Source of the DNA: Cruorifilaria tuberocauda
Taxonomy: Eukaryota > Nematoda > Chromadorea > Rhabditida > Onchocercidae
NCBI GenBank assembly: GCA_013365365.1
Contig: JABVXU010000123.1
Coordinates: forward strand, 62,001 to 126,000
Length of the DNA stretch: 64,000 nucleotides
Reading direction: 5' to 3'
The position numbers and the translations under genes were made by a program. Below, in pieces: positions 57,201 to 64,000 of this stretch (positions within the stretch are counted from its first letter, which is position 1; each line of letters opens with the position of its first letter). The notes beneath the pieces were generated by a model. The model searched no databases and had not been told where the DNA came from. It was given only the letters and a program-made list of their open reading frames with translations.

Positions 57201-59475
57201 TTACTGATGCTGATAAATCACAAGGTCCTGAGCATGCAATGGAAAAGGTGAAATTCTTGATCTAATTCAACGGAACGGAAAATTTAGAATTGTGCACGGT
57301 GGGATCAGTTTTGAGTTGTTTCGGTGGTTTGAAGTATTTGTACAGAGGGTACTGAATCAGCAATTCTTTTGAATTACTGCAAGTACGAATTAATTCCTAA
57401 TTTGGATTAAAAAGTGGTTGTTTGAAGAAGGAAACGACACCGACTGCATCATCTACAGACAGTCAGCAGCAGCAACAGCAGTTGGGTCCTGTGTTGCAGC
57501 ATTCCGCAAATCATTTTCAGTTTGAGAATGAAGAAGGTAACTACAACTTATCAGGATTCAAAACTAGAGGAGGTCGTAGGAAAATAATTGAAGACTGTGG
57601 ATTTGGTTCTTTATTTGATAGAAATAAATGGAAATTTTTACGTTTCATAAGATTAAAAAATTTAGATTAGTAATATGTTTACATTTTGTTTTTTTAAGAG
57701 CATTTTAAGTCGTTAATGCTCTCCTAGTAGTGAAAAGTTTTTTGAGACAAATAACCAACAAACATAACAATTAACAGAAAACAGAAACATGAACTATTTC
57801 AGTGCAAAAGAAATTTGTTTAAACAAATTTTCAAAAAAAAAACACATTTAAAAATACATTCTGAAATGGCCAATCTTTATGTGGATTATTTTGATTTCAT
57901 GGATTTTTTTTTTGGTTATCTTGCATTTTGCAGAAGAACAAGTGGATTGTGACAGTGGTGCCTTGGCAGTGACGGGAAACCAACTTGTTAGTGTGAATTC
58001 GAGTGATATGCTATCTGCTACATCGCCAGTGCAACAGGCGCAATCACAAATTTCCGGAGGATCAATACTTGATCAGTTGTTACCGGCAAAGCAAAATGGT
58101 TCGTGGAAATGTTAATTAATCAGCCATTAAATATGCAGTGTCTTCCTAATGATTTAATGGGTGAATTAGTATGTTTGGTTAGATTGTTGGAATCAAGTGG
58201 TTTATGCTTGTTCCTTCCATGTTTGCATTATTGCTCAACATTCTTCGCACTGAATTCTACTGCAATATTGGTATGTAGAGCATAATAGTGTAGTTGGTTG
58301 TGAATCCAACATTTTTTGGTTTCCCTTTTGTTTTAGACTTGAAGCTGTTTCAAATTCTAGCAGAAATAATTGATCAAATTTACTTCCTGTTAAACACTGA
58401 AAGAAGCGTTTATTCAGAGTTCTATTGTTTTTAGAAATGGAGGACAAAATTGGTGTAAAGAAATTGTCTGGATGGGATACTTTGGCGAAGAAAAGCCAGA
58501 GTGGTAGTCTGAACATACAAACGTCAACGCAGTTTGAGCTGTTTCGAAAACATGCTAGAGAAAAGGAGGAAAAGGTTGTTAATAATTATTAATAGAAAAG
58601 ATTTATTTTGCTTCACTTGAATTAATATGAAAATTTGTATAGCAGTGATAATATATTATCTGATATGAAATGATATCTCTTATAACGATTGCATTGTTTC
58701 AAATTAAAGCGTAAGCAACTAAGAGTGGAGGAAGAACGAAGACGTCGTTTGAAAGAACAAGAAGAAAAAGAACGTGCGAAGGATCAGGCTGCAGCTGAAA
58801 CTGCTGAACTAGAGCAAAGACGGCAAAATGAGCTCCTGCGTCAAAAAGAGCAAGTTAGATCTACGATTCATCTTTGTGAATTTATGAGGCGCAGAAAAAA
58901 TATGTTAAATTATTTTTGTAAATTGAATTTTGGAAATATTTTTACTCTGATAATATTACAGATTTTGTTAAGTTCTAAAGGAAAATAATATAAAAAACTT
59001 GCTTGGCAGTGTATTCATTATCACGAAATTTCTTTTGTGTGATGCTTCTAATGAATTTCTCCCTCTATAACGGGCGCATAAGAAAATTGTTTTGCATTTC
59101 GGTGAGGTGTATATGACATCGTGCACAAATATAATTTGTATAACCCTCTTATCTTATTATTGAAATTTCAAATCGTGGACGATTTCTTTTTACCTCAACA
59201 ATGTTTTGAATTTCAAATTTGAAACGTGTTCTTTTATAGCAAGTTGAAGTCTGGTCAGTTTTCATCTCTGATTAGAAATTTCATCTTTGAATATCATATT
59301 GGAATGGGAACTATTTTCTAAAATTAAGATTTGCATTTTTTGATCTAGCAATGAATTACAAAAACTTTTCAACGAAGACAAATTGCAGGAAAGACGACGT
59401 CGGGAAGCGATGAGCACAGGTGGTGATGTTACAAGTCAGATGGATTTAATGCTCAATTTTGAAGCTAATTTCTGA
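48208..59475 (+). CDS. bet-1: BET family double-bromodomain protein with NET domain and long/short C-termini
   Basis: Nuclear reader of acetylated histones (BRD2/3/4, Fs(1)h, BET-1 family). Exons: 48208-48477, 48574-48744, 48885-48980, then 51492-51611 or 51658-51777, 51905-51989, 52070-52233, 52397-52609, 52915-53024, 53214-53343, 53405-53745, 53867-54548, 54808-54958, 55038-55136 and 55251-55387 (short form, 922 residues). The long form splices at 55382 into 57162-57247, 57428-57536, 57934-58098, 58435-58574, 58710-58849 and 59349-59475 (1176 residues). BD1: [20 protein letters not shown] and [11 protein letters not shown]. Motif [12 protein letters not shown]2: [20 protein letters not shown] and [31 protein letters not shown] and [17 protein letters not shown]. 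An acidic Ser tract follows. The long tail ends in a BRD4-L-like P-TEFb motif, QERRRREAM then LMLNFEANF. Both totals stay in frame. Confidence 0.95.
51492..51611 (+). other. BET alternative exon 4A (BD2-like second half of bromodomain 1)
   Basis: Acceptor TTGTTCAG, 40 codons, donor GTAAGG, phases 0/0. It encodes [20 protein letters not shown] followed by [10 protein letters not shown] and ends TMPPE. It keeps the acetyl-lysine-binding Asn (NCYTYN), but its loop NPPEYGV resembles the BD2 loop NPPDHEV of vertebrate BET proteins. Confidence 0.8.
51658..51777 (+). other. BET alternative exon 4B (BD1-like second half of bromodomain 1)
   Basis: Acceptor CTTTCAG, 40 codons, donor GTATTT, phases 0/0. 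It encodes [20 protein letters not shown] followed by [10 protein letters not shown] and ends LLPPQ. It keeps the binding Asn (NCYKFN) and the acidic DDV loop typical of BD1. It covers exactly the same bromodomain segment as exon 4A. Confidence 0.8.
56749..56773. repeat. ATTG microsatellite
   Basis: About five to six copies of ATTG in the BET region between the short-form stop and the long-form exons. Confidence 0.8.
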
Positions 59476-62400
59476 TTTTTAAAGTTTATTTGTGTTTTAC
59501 ATCATCTTGTAGTGGATAGTACTGGGCGTTTTGCTGATCTAATGTTTACTTGTTTATATCGTGATATTTCAGTATTGTGTTTGAAAATGTCCATTAGACT
59601 TTTATGGTAAGAAGAGAAAGGCAGCAATTTTTTTCGGCCTTATTTTTTTTTCTTTAAATAGTTCGAATATATTAATATTCTCTTTTCTTTTCTTGAAATA
59701 ATGAAGCGGAAAATCCAGGATTATCTAAATTTACAAAAGATGCATAAAACTGTTTTTGTTAGGCGTTGTAAATCCTTAACGATAAATTTGATCAATAGCT
59801 ATCCTTCAGTTGATTTGTTGATAGATAGGATTATGATTCAAGTACAGTGGTTCACAGTTTGAGTTTCGTTTAGGGTATAGAAGGACATCTCATCTATTGT
59901 TTTGAAATTATCAACATGGAATCATACTTTTCTAAGAGAACAAGTAAGTTTCTTTCCTTGTACAGTGGCATGTATAGTTTGAATTTGTTTTTTTATAAAT
60001 TTGAGGACTTTAATTTAATCATTTCCCTGTTATTGTTTAAACCTTTCCTATGCTATAATAGACCACCACCAGATGTTCATTTTTCTTCATTTGCAAGCAA
60101 TGTGCACTGTTGATGTCATCAGCTTATTTGCCTTTTCGTAGGAGATATTTGTTGATCGATTTCGAAAAAATGTTTTTTTTTATGCAGTTTATTCCGAAGT
60201 AACCTGATTTGAATAGTCGTAGCCGTATATTTTCTGTTCTAACAAATTGCTGTAATAATTATGCATAATTTCAATTAATTGCTTTTTTCCGCATTATTAT
60301 AGCTTTTGTCTGTTGTTAAATTGATTGAAGTGGACGATCGACGGCTGCAATAAACCCCTCTTTTTAGAGAACGTGACGAAATTATAGAAGACGGCCGTAT
60401 TCGGCACTTAGTAATTTTCATGTGAGAATGTTTCAATAAATGTCCAAATAGCTTTGATACCTTAGTTTAAATTTATTTTAATATTTGTTAATCAATTAGC
60501 TGCTCAGATTTTTCGGAAGATAGCTAAATTTTTTTGTTGCTCTGTTGTTAATATATAATAGCGTGCTATCGAATTTTTCGTTTGCTCCCATCTGTCCATT
60601 GAATGTTTTATGTTTGTCGGGTGGAAGATACTTCCTATTTCTTTGTTTTTCTTAAATTCAAAAAGTGCAATGCTATCCTCAAATAGTGTTATACAAGTTT
60701 TTCCGCATAACATTTGCTATAGGAGACAAAAAAACTGAGTTCGGCTAAAAATAAGAGGCAAAAAATATTCGATACAAGGTATGGTAAAACATCGCTAAAT
60801 TCGTTTGCTACGCTATATTAATTGTGCATAGCTTGCTTTTTCTTATTTCTTGTAAGGACGTATCATTGGCAGGTGGTATCTAACCACTATCATCTCCAAC
60901 TTTTCACCTTCTGATCGTACTTTTGCGTATGGTGGAGAATATTTCTGAACTTTATTGTCTGTTTTTGTTGTTCCGTTGTTCTCCTAAAGGCTTAAGTGTT
61001 ACGCGGTCCGTTGTACGTTTCCATGATTTATAATCTTATTCTTTTATTTGTACCGCTATCACCTTAATTTTCTTATAGATTTCTGCTCACCATGTTTTGA
61101 AAGAAAATAAGAACATTTCGTAGAAAGAAAATTGTGTTAATGTTTATCCTTCGCCTTACAGATATATTTCCAAAGGGAAATGAAGCAAAGAGTTGTGCAT
61201 AAACAAATGATATCTGTGGATTACAAAGAAAGATTCAGTCAAGTATAGCACAGAAATTCAATTTCATTTATCAATAACAAATATCACTTTGACGCTGTGG
61301 AGTTTACTATTGAAATTTTACAGATGATTTGATTATTAAAGTCAGGTGTGTTGTATTATTGGGCGTGAAAAAGCGTGATAAGAACCATAAATCAGAAGTG
61401 TTCATAAACTATGCTTTCATTACTTTTCGCTGAAACTTAAAAATGAACGAGCACAACTGATTCTCCTGATAAAAAACCGTTCGGTTCAGTTATTTGGAAT
61501 TTCTGATTAAAATTACTATATAATTGGTCTCGTAAAGAATAAAGCATGGTGATTCATAATCAAGGAAAGAAGCTGTAAATATTGAAGCATGAATTATGTA
61601 AAATAAGCAAAGAAGGGCTTTTCTCGTTTAATGTATTTTAGAAGTAGACACTTATATTGGTTAAATTTTAATCGATAAGGCCACACATTTCGCGAAAGCA
61701 ATTACTGGAAAGCCACACTTTAAGATTAATGTTATCCATGTAAATAGTTAATGACTTGTTGCCATTTATAATTAAACTTGATGAGCGATGATGTTTACCT
61801 TGTTATTTCTCGGTTCATATCACTACTAGCGACATTACGGCTATCGACATCTCTAGTAAATTGCTCGCATCAAATATTTCATTGAAGTTTATTAACTAAA
61901 GTTATTAAAGGATGCTAAGGAAGAAAAAACTGTTTGGAGAAGAGAGGGAAAGGATTAACCTAATAATTCAGCATATAGCAGCAATTTAGGAAAAAATTTT
62001 TGCACTGCTGAAATCAATATAGATGAGATTCATCCAAAAGGTTATTTTTATCCATGAAATTCGTCATTGTCATTGAATCGATATCCATATTTAGCATTCA
62101 TCATTTTTTTCTTAGCTTTATAGCATCCATCAGAAATTAATGTTGTCGAAAACGGAAACGCACCAAAACAAAGAAATAGAATCCAGTGATGAATAAATGC
62201 AAGTGTTTTGTTTCTTTTTTTTTATTTTTATCAACTTCGTCACTTGTATGAATCCCCGGATTTATTCGTTTTTTTTCAATCTCAAATTTAGTGATTTTCC
62301 AAGATGTTTAATGTTTACTGATGAAGTTGATTAGGCGTATTTAAACTTATGGAATAAATGACCTATAAAAAAGTGGTCATTGATTAGTTAGCAAAGTCAT

Positions 62401-62703
62401 AACTTTTTCATGCTTGTATAAATCATTTTATTCAGAAGGCTGATTTGAAGGGTAGACTAAAATAAATGTTTAAAAGGCTTACTTTTCTCTGAGAAATTAT
62501 TTGCGAAAAACTGACTGATTTCTAGATAATTACAAAAAGCATATAATTAGTGTTTATATTATTTGAGTATTCCAAGATTGACGTCAGTGAAGTGAATCCG
62601 AGAGAGACTTACTAGAATTTTGAAGAAAGTTTTTTCTGCCATTTTTTTACTTTCATGTTAGTTAAGGCACATGAGAAAACACTCTGATTGTATTTCAGGT
62701 GAA
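59476..62703. other. Intergenic region between BET and the exchanger gene
   Basis: BET 3' UTR and flank, T-rich on the plus strand, with AATAAA motifs near 60350 and 60435. No protein or RNA gene recognised in 3.2 kb. Confidence 0.55.
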
Positions 62704-64000
62704 ATGTTGTTGCTGTTGTTATTATATCTCCATTATGTTTCCGCATTTGGCGGAAGACATGATTCAACGGAGCATATTGAGCAAGCAGCCGAAAAGGTAG
62801 GGAAATATTTTTGTTTCTGTAACTTTTTCCAAAAAATTGAGCTCGAAAAAGAATGCTTGAAAAATTATGAAACTTTTTGTATGTCCTTCAACAAGAAAGT
62901 TGTTAGCAAAGCTTTGAATGAAATTATGAAATTAGAACTTGTCTCATTAAGGTTCATAAGACTTTGATTTCTTTTTTTCAGAGGGCATACAGTATTCATC
63001 GTATTGATACTTTGATTTTATTGATTTTCGTTGCGTTGCTTGTTTTGATTGTTCTTACGGCATGGTTTTTCAAGCACCATCGTTTTCGGTTTATCCATGA
63101 AACTGGTCTAACATTGTGTTATGGTTAGTCTTAATTTTTTTTGCTTCTTTTACTCCACAAAACTGTCATAATCAGGTCCTCTGCAAACAAACATGTTACT
63201 TATCTGATTATATATTGTGGAATCTTATCGATTATAATCTTAAATATAGTTTTATGCATTCAATCCGCTTCACTTAAAGTAGAAAAAAAAACTTTTTTAA
63301 GTTATCACAAATGAAGTTCTCCACTCTTTATTTTGTTCACTTTTATTTTGGTTTCTCAGCTGAGCAGTATACTTAGTTAAGATAGTTTGGATTATCGCAT
63401 TTGATGTAGAATCTAAAGCAGAATTGGTTTCAGGTTTATTGATTGGTCTATTACTACGTTATACAAATATTGGTGTGATTGAAAGCCAGACAATAGATGT
63501 AATGCAGAAGAATAGATCTGTGGTACATGATCCACCAGATTATTTACGACTTGAGGTTTTTTTTTTATTTAGCGCCAAATATACAAGTATTACAAACAGT
63601 TCTACAAGCTCTTTTTTAACTGCTTTTTTTGCAAATGGCTTTTCCCAATGTTACTTTGATATTGTCTGTTCCATTTCACACTAATAATCATGCTTCCTCT
63701 CATATTACATGATCTTTGTAGCTTTCTTTTTATTCCATTCGAAGTAGTGTTCAATAATCATTTTATGAACGTTTTAATGTTTTAGGTTGAACCAGCGAAA
63801 GCACAGAAAGTACAGTTTCATTATGAATTAATGGAAGGTTTTTTTGGAGATAAGGAAAAACAAAGCGAACGACATCTTGAGCAGAAAGTATATAAGTTTT
63901 CCTCAAGTCTCGCTGTAATTTATCTCTTCGCAGTTTTTTTAATTGCATAGTGTGTTTGGTTGTGATTAACATACAAATTTGATGTCAAATGTACTTTCAG
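62704..64000 (+). CDS. nhx-5: Na+/H+ exchanger, NHE6/7/9 type (5' part only)
   Basis: Organellar cation/proton antiporter that sets endosome and Golgi pH. Exons 62704-62796, 62982-63123, 63434-63555 and 63786-63887 give the first 153 residues; the last intron ends in CTTTCAG exactly at the window edge, so the gene continues. A hydrophobic start ([14 protein letters not shown]) acts as a signal peptide or first helix. Next comes a membrane helix [20 protein letters not shown] followed by [18 protein letters not shown] and [13 protein letters not shown], the signature at the start of the NHE6/7/9 antiporter domain. A soluble loop then ends HLEQKV, where the family continues into a TFDPEIFF-like motif. 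The start lies 6 bases behind TATTTCAG, a likely spliced-leader acceptor at 62698. Confidence 0.88.

Overview
This window looks like nuclear DNA from a parasitic nematode, most likely a spirurid or filarial species. It is very AT-rich, and its genes are split into many small exons. Introns end in TTTCAG or TTTTAG. Several start codons sit 3 to 31 bases behind an isolated TTTCAG-like acceptor with no matching upstream donor, as expected for spliced-leader trans-splicing. The proteins are typical conserved animal proteins. The species assignment is inferred from this style and was not tested by a search.

Layout: (1) 1-3155 has no recognisable gene. (2) An odd-skipped zinc-finger gene (+, 3156-9364) has a predicted first intron of 3.6 kb. 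(3) A RECQL/RecQ1-type helicase (+, 10917-16522) follows. (4) A DDAH-family gene (+, 17217-19201) has lost the catalytic His and Cys. (5) The small membrane protein Flower (-, 20739-21754). (6) Mediator subunit MED14/RGR-1 (-, 23514-32274). (7) Integrator subunit INTS6 (+, 34521-41786). (8) The AAA+ ATPase RUVBL2/Reptin (-, 43156-46167). (9) A BET double-bromodomain gene (+, 48208-59475). (10) The 5' end of an endosomal Na+/H+ exchanger, NHE6/7/9 type (+, 62704 to beyond the window end).

Four neighbouring genes (MED14, INTS6, RUVBL2, BET) act in RNA polymerase II transcription. They form two head-to-head pairs, each sharing about 2 kb of upstream DNA.

The most notable observation is in the BET gene. 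Two adjacent 120-base exons, both phase 0/0 and only 46 bases apart, each encode the same C-terminal half of bromodomain 1. One resembles a BD1-type sequence and the other a BD2-type sequence, so they look like mutually exclusive exons that would switch the acetyl-lysine reader. The same gene appears able to make a short form and a long form. The short form ends at a stop lying inside a splice donor. The long form carries the C-terminal P-TEFb-binding motif of BRD4-L. The second main observation is the DDAH-like pseudoenzyme. Exon coordinates were worked out by eye from splice consensus, reading frame and remembered family sequences; no alignment program was run.
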